Assembly: GCA_944384535.1 (NCBI GenBank)
Contig: CALWTS010000040.1
Span: forward strand, 1-55,527
Direction of reading: 5' to 3'
DNA: 55,527 nucleotides
Source: an uncultured Clostridia bacterium
Lineage (GTDB): Bacteria > Bacillota > Clostridia > Christensenellales > UBA1242
This document shows positions 28,393 to 37,600 of the stretch, one piece after another. The notes below the pieces were generated by a model, which was not told the origin of the DNA, did no database searches, and saw only the letters and a list, made by a program, of their open reading frames with translations. The position numbers and the translations under genes were made by a program. How positions within the stretch are numbered: the stretch's first letter is position 1; every line of letters begins with the position of its first letter.

Positions 28393-28899
28393 ATGAGGGA
28401 AGAAAGAAAGATAGTTAAAGATAATAGACATAACATAAAGTGTGCAAATTTAGAAAATAATATAATAGATAATTTTAAAACAATCAAACTTCGTTATGTT
28501 TTGACAAAAAAAGACAAAAAAATCACACCAAAAAGGAAAAATATTATAAATAAAAAAATTCTTCTGATAATTTGCGGCGCTTTTATAGGTTTTGTAAATG
28601 GTTTTTTAGGTGGTGGAGGGGGAATGATTTGTGTTCCAATTTTGCAAAAATTTTTAAATTTGGATAGTAAGCAAGCTCATGCAACAGCCATAGCCGTTAT
28701 ATTTCCTCTTAGCATAGTGTCTGCTTTTATTTATGTTATAAATGATTATGTAAAAACACTTCCATTGATTTATGTCACTATAGGAGTTGTTGGAGGGGGA
28801 ATCATTGGAGCAATATTTTTAAAATTTCTTCCAACAAAATTTGTTCAAATAATTTTTGCATTAATAATGTTAGCGGGAGGTCTCAAGTTAATAATATGA
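28393..28899 (+). CDS. TSUP-family membrane protein, first half
   Basis: After a basic ~55-residue N-terminus, four membrane helices carry the TSUP (TauE/SafE) signature GFLGGGGGMICVP and a matching GGGIIGAIFLKFLP turn. Full TSUP permeases have two such halves in one chain; here the second half is the next gene, overlapping by ATGA at 28896-28899. A heterodimeric anion or sulfite-type exporter is inferred. The start is uncertain: ATG 28393 has no good ribosome site. Confidence 0.82.
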   Translation: MREERKIVKDNRHNIKCANLENNIIDNFKTIKLRYVLTKKDKKITPKRKNIINKKILLIICGAFIGFVNGFLGGGGGMICVPILQKFLNLDSKQAHATAIAVIFPLSIVSAFIYVINDYVKTLPLIYVTIGVVGGGIIGAIFLKFLPTKFVQIIFALIMLAGGLKLII

Positions 28900-29258
28900 G
28901 TATTTTTTTAAGTATTTTATTTGGCTTTTTATCTGGGATTTTAGGTGGGTTAGGAATGGGTGGCGGAACATTACTTATTCCACTACTTACAATTTTTTTA
29001 AGTTATGAGCAAAAATTATGTCAGGGGATAAACCTAATATCATTTTTAATTATGTCATTATTTTCTTTAATAATTCATAGCAAAAATAATTATTTAAAAT
29101 TACATGGAATTGTGTTTATTGTTTTTAGCGGAATAATTTTCTCAATAATTGGTTCTTTACTTGCAGGTAGTATTTCCAATAATATTCTTAAAATATCATT
29201 TGGTATATTTTTATGTATTCTTGCGATGATACAAGTTTTAAAAGTGTTTAAAAAATAG
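28896..29258 (+). CDS. TSUP-family membrane protein, second half
   Basis: 120 residues with four membrane helices and the TSUP half-signature GILGGLGMGGGTLLIPLL. Its start overlaps the preceding stop (ATGA), so translation is coupled and the subunits are made together. Each half repeats the GG-rich loop that lines the substrate path in this family. The substrate is unknown. Short paired TSUP proteins of this size occur in other Clostridia (recollection, not checked). Confidence 0.82.
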   Translation: MSIFLSILFGFLSGILGGLGMGGGTLLIPLLTIFLSYEQKLCQGINLISFLIMSLFSLIIHSKNNYLKLHGIVFIVFSGIIFSIIGSLLAGSISNNILKISFGIFLCILAMIQVLKVFKK

Positions 29259-29311
29259 TTTACTTTATGTTAAAAATGTGTTAAAATACAAGCGAATAAT
29301 GGAGGCAAGAA

Positions 29312-29509
29312 ATGGTAGATAAAACAAAATGTATAAGCTGTGGAACATGCGTTGCAATATGTCCAGTAGGAGCAATTAGTTTTGATGGAGATGGAAAGGC
29401 TGTAATTGACAAAACAAAATGTATAAGATGTGGTTCTTGCCAAGCAATATGTCCAGTAGAAGCAATTGATTTGAATAGGAGTGAGAATGGAAAAAGTAGC
29501 AATAATTGA
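29312..29509 (+). CDS. 2[4Fe-4S] ferredoxin
   Basis: A 65-residue low-potential electron carrier with two C-x2-C-x2-C-x3-CP motifs, CISCGTCVAICP and CIRCGSCQAICP, each giving a cubane cluster. It has the classic clostridial internal duplication. GGAGG precedes the ATG. The last 23 bases overlap the next gene in another frame, so the two are co-transcribed and coupled. The redox partner is not evident from context. Confidence 0.95.
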   Translation: MVDKTKCISCGTCVAICPVGAISFDGDGKAVIDKTKCIRCGSCQAICPVEAIDLNRSENGKSSNN

Positions 29510-30974
29510 GTTAAATGAAAGTCTACTTTGTCTTTCTATTTATAAGGTGAGTAATGGTAAAAGCAGTCTTTGTTTAATTCAAAATCAATCTTTTAAAATA
29601 GGTGAAGAGATTGATAGAGATGAATTATTAAGTCCAAAAACAAAGAATGATATATTAAATATGCTTAAAATTTATCGTAAAATGATTGAAAGTTATGGTG
29701 TATCAAAAATAATCACTCTTGCAAATAACGTTGTTTTAAGAGCAAGAAATTACAGAGGATTTTTAGATGAAATTTACAATAATACTGGATTAAATTTTAT
29801 AATATTGAGTGATGAAGATTATATTAAATATTTGTTTAACTCTGTAGTGAACTCAATTGATAGTGCCAAAGGTGTGTTTATATATGTTGGATCATACGCA
29901 TCTTATATTGTAAAATATAATAGACGTGCAATTCTAGGGAGTGTTGTTATTCCTTATGGAGTAAATAACATCAATGAGAACAACTTTTCAAACATAGATG
30001 ATGTTGTTGAATTTATGAAGAGAAAAATTTCTCTTGAGGGATTCTTAAATGATTTTGATGAGGATAGCAAAGTTGTAGGATTAGGTAATGCTTTTATTGC
30101 TACAGGAAAAGTGGCAAAAAAAATACAAAGATATTCTTTAGATATAGATAATAATTATCAAATGTCTAAAGAAATATTATTAAAGACTTTTGATTTTGTT
30201 AAGAGTTTAGATTTAGAAAAAATTAAAAAAATAAAAGGGATATCTTGTTTTGAGGCTGGTAAAATTGCTTTTGGATTGGCAATAATAAAAGCGTTTTTTG
30301 AAGTTTTACCTCTTAAAGAGACAACAATTTCTACTGCTGATTTAAAATATGGAGCATTAAGTCAAATCGTTTTAAATTCAACACAAGAAAGATTTAATGA
30401 TTTATTATCAAATTCACTAGATAATTATTATGAATTTTTTAAAGATGAATTTTCAATTAATCCTCATGTCTATAATATGGCAATTATACTATTCAAACAA
30501 TTAAAAGTTATGCATAAATTACCTAGATATTATGTTAAACCTTTGAGAATAGCATCATATATGTATGATTGTGGAAAGGTCATAAATGAAGAGAATTATA
30601 CAAAATATAGTTTTGATAAAATTATATATTCTGATATTAAGGGAGTAACCCATAGAGAACTTTTGATTGCAGGATTTATAGCTGTATGTCAAAATTTAGA
30701 TGATTTTTCACTTAATGAATGGATTAAATATAAAGATATATTGCAAGAAGAGGATTTAGATGCTGTCCGAAAGTTAGGAGTTATAGTAAAGTTAGCAGTT
30801 GCATTAAATGCTTCTAGAAAAAATCTTATACAAGACATAGTTTGTGATATTCTTGGAGATTCAATAATTATGAAAACAATAACAGAGAGTGATGTTTCTT
30901 TTGAAATTTTGGAAGGCATGAAGGTTGCGCAAGATTATAAAAAAGTTTATAAAAAGAGTTTACAAATCATATAA
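29487..30974 (+). CDS. Ppx/GppA-like protein with degenerate active sites
   Basis: The 495 residues follow the Ppx/GppA layout of two actin-like subdomains and a C-terminal HD-like helical domain. The first phosphate loop reads IELNESLLCLSI instead of D-x-GSNS; the second is YVGSYASYIV rather than GGGST-E. In the HD part the usual LHDIG becomes MYDCGK and the HHKHS helix becomes YTKYSFDKII, removing the metal-binding histidines. A Glu near residue 110 (LSDEDY) may match the catalytic Glu. Polyphosphate or pppGpp hydrolysis is therefore doubtful, and a binding or signalling role is more likely (inference). ATG 29487 has AGGAG 5 bases upstream; GTG 29481 is too close to it. Confidence 0.8.
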   Translation: MEKVAIIELNESLLCLSIYKVSNGKSSLCLIQNQSFKIGEEIDRDELLSPKTKNDILNMLKIYRKMIESYGVSKIITLANNVVLRARNYRGFLDEIYNNTGLNFIILSDEDYIKYLFNSVVNSIDSAKGVFIYVGSYASYIVKYNRRAILGSVVIPYGVNNINENNFSNIDDVVEFMKRKISLEGFLNDFDEDSKVVGLGNAFIATGKVAKKIQRYSLDIDNNYQMSKEILLKTFDFVKSLDLEKIKKIKGISCFEAGKIAFGLAIIKAFFEVLPLKETTISTADLKYGALSQIVLNSTQERFNDLLSNSLDNYYEFFKDEFSINPHVYNMAIILFKQLKVMHKLPRYYVKPLRIASYMYDCGKVINEENYTKYSFDKIIYSDIKGVTHRELLIAGFIAVCQNLDDFSLNEWIKYKDILQEEDLDAVRKLGVIVKLAVALNASRKNLIQDIVCDILGDSIIMKTITESDVSFEILEGMKVAQDYKKVYKKSLQII

Positions 30975-30985
30975 TATTTACAGCT

Positions 30986-31022
30986 AAGTTTTTATTGAAA
31001 TCAATAAAAACTTTGTCTTTTT
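30986..31022 (+). terminator. Intrinsic terminator of the ferredoxin operon
   Basis: AAGTTTTTATTGA (30986-30998) and TCAATAAAAACTT (31001-31013) are perfect 13-bp arms, followed by TGTCTTTTT. Confidence 0.8.
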
Positions 31023-31069
31023 ATGAATTAAATTTTATGTTTTTACAAAAGATTTAATTAGGAGATAAT

Positions 31070-32416
31070 ATGAAAAAAAATTCATGGTTGATGGTTTTGG
31101 GTTCTTTAATAATGGTTTTAGTTCTTTCTTTTTTCTGTACACAGTTTTTATTTCCTTTATTTAAGACAAGAACTTATTCAGAAACTAATTGTTTAACTGA
31201 CTCAATAACTGAAGATATGGATGTATATGATATAGCAAAATTATATAGAGATTCAAACGCTACGGTAGCGGTTATTGTAAAAGGACAAAGCAGTGAGAGT
31301 GGTAATTATGTTACTTCATTAGGAAGTGGTGTATCGGTGGCTTCAAAAGGGTATGAAACCACATCTTTGTCTGAGAAATGTGTTGCAAATAAGGGAAGTT
31401 ATTATGTTACAAATTATCATGTAATTGAAATGTATGATAATTCAAGATATAAAAGCGTATCTGTTTCTATTATGGTTGAAGATGAAAACACTTATTCTTG
31501 TGAAGTTTTATGGTTTAATAAAGAGTTAGATTTAGCTTTAATTTATTGTGATACATTAAATTCTGACTATGTAAAGATGGAAGATAGATGGATTGCTTGC
31601 GATGAAAATAAAAAATTAGATTATGAAACAATCTTTACAATAGGTTCTCCATTAGATACAATGTATATAAATAGGCTAACAGTTGGTAATATTGCAAGCA
31701 ATAACGAGTTAACTATGGTAACTGTTAAGAGTATATATCCTTATTCTAGCAATGGAAGAATAAGTTATTATGAATATATGTCATCAAACTTTGCTTTTTC
31801 CACTACTGTTTTAGACAACGTATATGAAGATGTTATAGATGTTTCATTAGGTATAACTTCAGGAAATTCAGGTGGTGGATGCTTTACTGAAGATGGGGTA
31901 TTAATAGGATTAACAACTTTAGGTAGTGATGCAGATGAAACTGGTGGAAATCAAATGAATGGAGTTGTTTCTATTTATCCAGTTATTGAAGTTTTAGACA
32001 AAATGATTTTAAAAAATGAAATGCAGGAAAATGAAGTTATTATAGATATAAAATCGCTTGGTTTAGTTGGAATGGATGCTTATGAAGCTGTTTATTCTAG
32101 TTATATAAAGAGTCAAACAAGTTATAGTTACTATTTTTTAAATGAAGCTTTTTATGATTCTTCATATAGTAGTGATTTTAATTTTTCTGATGATGGATAT
32201 TATATTTTATCAAATAATAATAGTTATTCTGCATTATCTTCGGTTAGTAGAGGATGCATAATAACATCTTGTCAGATTAATAATGAAAATTTGCAGACAA
32301 TAGCAGATAGGAATGACCTTTTATATATATTACTTCAAGTAGATTCTGGAGATAATTTAAAAATAAATTTTAAAGATGAAATAGGCAATGTGTCTAGTGC
32401 TTCATTACAATTTTAA
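31070..32416 (+). CDS. Membrane-anchored trypsin-like serine protease
   Basis: An N-terminal helix at about residues 5-28 anchors the protein with its catalytic part outside. The triad of the HtrA/trypsin fold is readable: His117 in TNYHVIE, Asp154 in KELDLAL and Ser267 in GNSGGGC. A C-terminal ~130 residues form a separate Tyr/Ser-rich domain where HtrA proteins carry PDZ; I cannot confirm a PDZ. A large insert lies between Asp and Ser. AGGAG precedes the ATG. The downstream MreB-like gene begins 13 bases after the stop, linking an external protease to an internal cytoskeletal protein in one operon. Confidence 0.87.
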   Translation: MKKNSWLMVLGSLIMVLVLSFFCTQFLFPLFKTRTYSETNCLTDSITEDMDVYDIAKLYRDSNATVAVIVKGQSSESGNYVTSLGSGVSVASKGYETTSLSEKCVANKGSYYVTNYHVIEMYDNSRYKSVSVSIMVEDENTYSCEVLWFNKELDLALIYCDTLNSDYVKMEDRWIACDENKKLDYETIFTIGSPLDTMYINRLTVGNIASNNELTMVTVKSIYPYSSNGRISYYEYMSSNFAFSTTVLDNVYEDVIDVSLGITSGNSGGGCFTEDGVLIGLTTLGSDADETGGNQMNGVVSIYPVIEVLDKMILKNEMQENEVIIDIKSLGLVGMDAYEAVYSSYIKSQTSYSYYFLNEAFYDSSYSSDFNFSDDGYYILSNNNSYSALSSVSRGCIITSCQINNENLQTIADRNDLLYILLQVDSGDNLKINFKDEIGNVSSASLQF

Positions 32417-32429
32417 AAAGGAAGAAAAG

Positions 32430-33431
32430 ATGAATAAATTTAAATATGCAATCGAAATAGGTGGTTCTTATACAAAAATTTATGTGAAAAATGAAGGATT
32501 TGCTTTATGTGAGCCAACACTGGTTGCTGCAGAGCCAACACCGGAAGGATATCAAGTTGTTGGATTAGGATTAGAGGCAAAGAAGATGATGGGAAAAACA
32601 AGTGATTCAGTTGAAGTGTTTAGTCCTATTTCAAATGGCAAAATTAATAATTATGAATATTTAAAAGAACTGTTGTTATACTTTTTTGACAAATTGGAAT
32701 TTAAAAAGAAAAGAGATTCAGTAATTGTTTTAGTTAATTGTGGATTAACAAAGAAAGAGCAAGAATCATTTTTATCTTTAATGTATGAGATTGGTTTTAA
32801 AGAAGTTGCTTTAATACCTACTGTACTATGTACATGTATAGGAGCAGGAAAAAACATCAGTTCAACAAAGACAAATATGATTGTTAATATTGGTGGTGCT
32901 AATACTGATATAGCGGTAATAAATATGAATTCCATTGTCAAAGGAGCAACGTTGGGGTTAGGAGGAAGAGCTGTTGATGTTGCTATTGCAAATACTATAG
33001 CATATAATCATGGTATAGTAATAGGGTTAGGAACAAGTGAAAAAGTGAAAATTGAAGTTGGAAGTTTATATTCTAATGATACACTCAACATGGAAGTTAC
33101 AGGTGTTGATATTGAAAGTAAAGTTCCAAGATCATATATTATTTCCTCTTCTGATTTATTACCTGTTTTAGAGCCATTTTTTGAGGAAATTGTAAGAAGC
33201 ATAGATGTAACAATTACATCACTTCCTCCAGAAATCTCAACCGATATAATTAATAATGGTGTGTTGTTTGCAGGAGGAATGAGTAATATTGCTGGACTTG
33301 ATAGTTATTTAAGGAAAAATTTTAGGTATCCTTTTAAAATTGTAGAAGATGCGGAAAATGTTTCAATTTTGGGAGCAGGAAAGTTATTAGATGATAATTT
33401 ATTATTAGAAAGAATAATGGATAATATTTGA
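32430..33431 (+). CDS. Divergent MreB-like actin homologue
   Basis: 333 residues in the MreB order: a first phosphate loop EIGGSYTKIYV (normally D-x-G-T-x-N), a central VNIGGANTDIAVI (MreB: DIGGGTTDIAV), a GLGGRAVDVAIANTIAYNHG segment, an IKIEVGSLY stretch and a final LFAGGMSNIAGLDSYL. Catalytic residues are altered in the first loop, and similarity to standard MreB is low. It probably forms or regulates membrane-associated filaments in shape control. ATG 32430 has AAAGGAAG upstream; the frame extends back over the protease gene but without a ribosome site. A terminator follows before minD. Confidence 0.82.
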   Translation: MNKFKYAIEIGGSYTKIYVKNEGFALCEPTLVAAEPTPEGYQVVGLGLEAKKMMGKTSDSVEVFSPISNGKINNYEYLKELLLYFFDKLEFKKKRDSVIVLVNCGLTKKEQESFLSLMYEIGFKEVALIPTVLCTCIGAGKNISSTKTNMIVNIGGANTDIAVINMNSIVKGATLGLGGRAVDVAIANTIAYNHGIVIGLGTSEKVKIEVGSLYSNDTLNMEVTGVDIESKVPRSYIISSSDLLPVLEPFFEEIVRSIDVTITSLPPEISTDIINNGVLFAGGMSNIAGLDSYLRKNFRYPFKIVEDAENVSILGAGKLLDDNLLLERIMDNI

Positions 33432-33456
33432 AGAAAGATTTAATCTTTCTTTTTTT
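33431..33456 (+). terminator. Intrinsic terminator after the MreB-like gene
   Basis: AAGAAAGATT and AATCTTTCTT are followed by TTTTTT. The ~100 bases to minD hold no clear consensus promoter. Confidence 0.78.
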
Positions 33457-33560
33457 AATATAGAATTTTGACTTAATAAGACAACAAATAAAATAAAACG
33501 ACATATCTTCATTTTATTAATTTTATAATTTTTGTTAAAATTGTAGACGAGGAGCTAAAA

Positions 33561-34352
33561 ATGGCGAGAAAAATTGTAATGACAAGTGGAAAGGGAGGAG
33601 TAGGTAAAACTACAGTATGTGCCAATTTAGGAATATGTTTAGCAAAACTTGGCTTTCGTGTTTTGTTAATAGATGTGGATATAGGGTTAAATAATCTTGA
33701 TGTTGTGATGGGAATAGAGAATCAAGTAGTATTTGATATTACTGATATTATTATGGGAAGATGTAGACCAAAACAAGCGCTTGTTCAAGATAAATATATA
33801 TCTTCCTTATATGTTTTACCTTCTGCTCAAGCATATAACAAAACAAACATTTTAGGAGAGCATATAAAAAATGTTGTTGACCAATTAGATAGTACATTTG
33901 ATTATATTTTAATTGATTGTCCTGCGGGAGTTGAAGCAGGGTTTCATAGGGCAGTTTTTCCTGCAAGTGAGGCTATCATAGTAGTAACTCCACATCTTTC
34001 ATCAATTAGAGATGCTGATAAAGTTGTTGGTTTATTAAATGATTATAATATTGAGTATAAAGGTTTAGTAATCAATAGGATGAGAGGGGATTTGTTACTT
34101 AATGGAGATATGATGACAATAGAAAGTATTGTGAGAGCTTTAAATTTGCCATTACTCGGGGTGATTCCAGAAGATGATGCAATTGGTTCTTCTTGTTCGA
34201 TAGGAGGACATATACAATCAATAGAAAGTGCAAGGTCGTTTACATTATTAAGTGAAAATATACATAATGGATCTAAAAAAATATTTGATTGTACCTATAA
34301 ATACAGGGGATTAATGGGGTATATAAAAAGGAACATAAAAAAACATGTATAA
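33561..34352 (+). CDS. minD: Septum-site determining ATPase MinD
   Basis: MinD is a deviant-Walker ATPase that binds the membrane as a dimer and positions division by recruiting inhibitors. KGGVGKTT (11-18), LIDVDIGLNNLDVVMG, DYILIDCPAGVE and VITNRMR-like VINRMRGDLL match MinD well. The C-terminal MGYIKRNIKKHV can form the amphipathic membrane-targeting helix. The 263 residues are normal. GAGGAG precedes the ATG. A MinE-like gene follows by 11 bases; no minC is present in the window. Confidence 0.94.
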   Translation: MARKIVMTSGKGGVGKTTVCANLGICLAKLGFRVLLIDVDIGLNNLDVVMGIENQVVFDITDIIMGRCRPKQALVQDKYISSLYVLPSAQAYNKTNILGEHIKNVVDQLDSTFDYILIDCPAGVEAGFHRAVFPASEAIIVVTPHLSSIRDADKVVGLLNDYNIEYKGLVINRMRGDLLLNGDMMTIESIVRALNLPLLGVIPEDDAIGSSCSIGGHIQSIESARSFTLLSENIHNGSKKIFDCTYKYRGLMGYIKRNIKKHV

Positions 34353-34363
34353 GGAGTAAATGA

Positions 34364-34603
34364 ATGGATTTAAGTATTTCAAAACGTATGGAGTTGATTT
34401 TAAGTAACGATAAAATAAATGATCCACAACAAATATGTGAAGTTTTGAAGGATGAAATAAGACCAATAATAGAAAATTATATAACTATAAAAGAAGATAT
34501 AAAGGTAAGATTTAAAAAAGAAAATAATAAAAATATATTTTGGATAGAATTTAATGCTGATAGAATTAAACCATTTGGATATATAAAACCGTGGTATACG
34601 TAA
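34364..34603 (+). CDS. minE: MinE-like topological specificity factor
   Basis: 79 residues directly after minD. MELILSNDKINDPQQICEVLKDEIRPIIENY and the strand DIKVRFKKE...FWIEF align with the MinE topological-specificity domain. The usual N-terminal membrane and anti-MinCD segment (about the first 20 residues, FF-x-RK...AKERL) is cut down to MDLSISKR. It may therefore bind MinD without the normal membrane-tethered switch. The assignment rests on position and on the C-terminal pattern. Confidence 0.75.
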   Translation: MDLSISKRMELILSNDKINDPQQICEVLKDEIRPIIENYITIKEDIKVRFKKENNKNIFWIEFNADRIKPFGYIKPWYT

Positions 34604-34610
34604 ATTGTAA

Positions 34611-34658
34611 GTATAAAAAAATAGAAAGTAGTTTAAAACTACTTTCTATTTTTTATAC
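34611..34658. terminator. Bidirectional terminator with a very long stem
   Basis: GTAT plus an A-tract and TAGAAAGTAGTTT pairs with AAACTACTTTCTA, a T-tract and ATAC: about 24 pairs with one bulge. It separates minE from the convergent giant gene and covers that gene's stop codon. Confidence 0.9.
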
Positions 34659-37600
34659 TCTTTCCCAACAAGCATACAAAGTTGTATTTTGTGTTATTGT
34701 GATACTAGTAAACCCACTTCCACCTTTTGTATAATCATTCCAAGCTTCTAATCCCCAAGAAGTTGCTTTAAAATTTTTAGGATCTACAGGAATTGCTGTT
34801 AAGTAAGCTGTACATGTAGGGGAATAATTGGTTAAATCTATTGTTGTACCTTCTAAAACTTTAAAAGAAGGAATAGAAGAAGGAGTTTCTTTCATTTTGC
34901 TTCCAGCTGTACAACTATAAACGAGATACCACCTTAAGTCAAATGAAACTGTATAATAGTATTTTTCATCTAAAGTCCAATTTGCTTTAATTTCAAGATT
35001 TTGGTTTGGCATAATATTAGATTGATAATTCCATCCATTAAATGTAAATGTTTGTTGTAGTGTTTGTGTTCCATCATCAACAATATATGAATTTTGCTCT
35101 GGAAGTGAGAATATTTCTCCTTGATATAGTGTGTATTTGTAAGTGTTGTTATTACCATATTGACTTGAAATAATAAGCTTATATTGATTTCTAATATGCA
35201 ATTCTAAATCATCTTCAGGCATTATAAAGTCCCCAGTATATTCATGTTCATAATTTGAATCAAGATAGAATTTAGTTGTTTCATTTATTTTTGATAAACC
35301 AGAAAAATCTATATTATCACCAACTTTAACCATGCTACTAAAAATAATTTCGTCGTTATCATAAATTGTTAAGAGTCTAGTTTCTTCAACTTTAATAATT
35401 TCCCATCCAGCATATAAAGAAATATTTTCATCAGGCATAACAGAGTAAGCAAATAAATTTAAACAAGATTGTTCAGTATACCAACCGGTAAATTTATATG
35501 TGGTTGTTTTGTTGTCTATAGTTTCAACTTTATTGCTAAGTACAGGTAATGTAATACTTGTTCCAGCTAATGTAGTTATGTTATTAACAATAAATTCGCT
35601 ATTTGATAGGAAGGTGATTGTTCTGTAATTTGTTATATTGTCACTCCATTTTGCATAAAGAGTTAAATCATAATTAGGCATTTTAGTGGAAGTAAATTTA
35701 GAAGATTCTTCAAAAGTTGGAGAAGAATACCAACCTTGGAATGTCCTGATAGTTTTTGTTATTCCATCATCTATAATAATTTCGTTAAAGGTTGGAAGAG
35801 ATATTTCTTTACCAGGGGAAGATGTTAAATTTTGTACTTCATTTCCTCCATTTTCTTCAAAGTTGATAGTATATAGAGTTTCGCTTGATAAAGACCAATT
35901 GTTATCAGAAGCTTCCCAGAATGCTTCTTCATTATAAGAGTAATTGTTAACGAAATTATATAATGCAGACATATCTACTTCACTACCATAATTAATGAGT
36001 TGAGTGTCATTGCTGGATATAGTTAATTCAAACACACTAGCTAAAGGCATAAACATACTAAAATTTATATTTGAAATATAATTTTTGTTATTTAGGTCTT
36101 TTGAAAGAGAAATAGTTAATGTTAATGAATCCAAGTCTGTATTATTGGCAATTTCTGCCATATTTAATTGAGTAGTGAAATTTGTATCGTTTTGAACAGA
36201 GAATGATTTTATAATATTTCCATAGTCTATAGGTTCCGTTCTATTAGCAGCTTTATCCATAGCAGTTTGTATAGCTTCCATAATGCTATCAGTAAAACCA
36301 ATACCATATTGAACAAAATACATAGGATTAGCTAAGAACGTGTCAACAGAAATTTTTACACATTTTTCGTAATGGCGTTTAGAAATTCCAAATATAATAT
36401 CAACATATTCGCTTCTATAAAGATAGATATAGTTGTCTTTGATGTAAATATATAAATATCTATCAGAGCCGCTTTCTGTATCTCCCGATTTGTAAGGTAC
36501 ATCGTTATTAATACCAATCATCGTTGGAATCTCTCCAATTACTGCATAACCTTCAACACTTCCATCTACAATTTTTAATTTAACATCATAAGGAACATTC
36601 CATGATATGTTTATACCGACAAGGTTACCCAAAATATTTAGAGATCCTTTTAGATTAAAATCTTTTCCATTAATCATGTTTATAAGAGCTTTAACTAATT
36701 CATTAGCTCCAGAAATATCAATATAATTAATATTTTTGTTGACACCAACAAATTGTGTCCATTCATTAAGATTTATTATAATATTCATTGATTTTGATAA
36801 ATCGTTGTTTAAATAAATGTTGTTTACAATAATTTGTTGAATTTTTTTGTTGTGAGTGATAACTTTAATTATTAAATCTGATGCATTGTTATTATTAAAT
36901 AAAGATGTTCCGTCTAAAGTAATAGTTAATGTACCATTTGATTCTTCAAAAGTTTTAATTATTTTAATCATATTGAAGATGTCATCAAGTTTAATTTCTG
37001 TTGGTTCAGGAACTAGTTCAGAGAAGTCTATGTCAAGGTTTATATCGCTCAAGAAAGGAATTAGAGTAGGATCAATACCGATGAATTCTAAAAGAATATA
37101 AAGAAGTTCATTAAAGTTGTTGTTATTGATTTTAAGAGCAAGACCATTATAATTTACATACAACATTTCATCTTCTACATATATTGATGCATTTAAATCA
37201 CTAATAGTAGGTGATTGTAAAACTGCAGATAATTTTAAAGATGATGTAAAATCTAATTGAATTTTAGCATCAATAATTGTATTATTTTCAGGTATTTCAA
37301 TATTAGTTGTTAAATCAATTTGTTTTTCATTAATATATTTGTAAACCATTTTAACATAATCTAGTAAAGAAATAATATCAACATATTCATTCTCAATACA
37401 AAAATCAAATGGTTTATTTTGTAAAATAATGGTTGCAGATATATCATTATATGAAACATTAATTTTAGATACATTTGAATTTTCTATTAAAATATTAGCA
37501 TATAAACTTTCATCATAAGATATATCAATATAATCGCTGGTTAAATTAATAGAAAGAAGAGAAATTAATTTTTCTATATCAAAATTTTCTAAATCATTAG

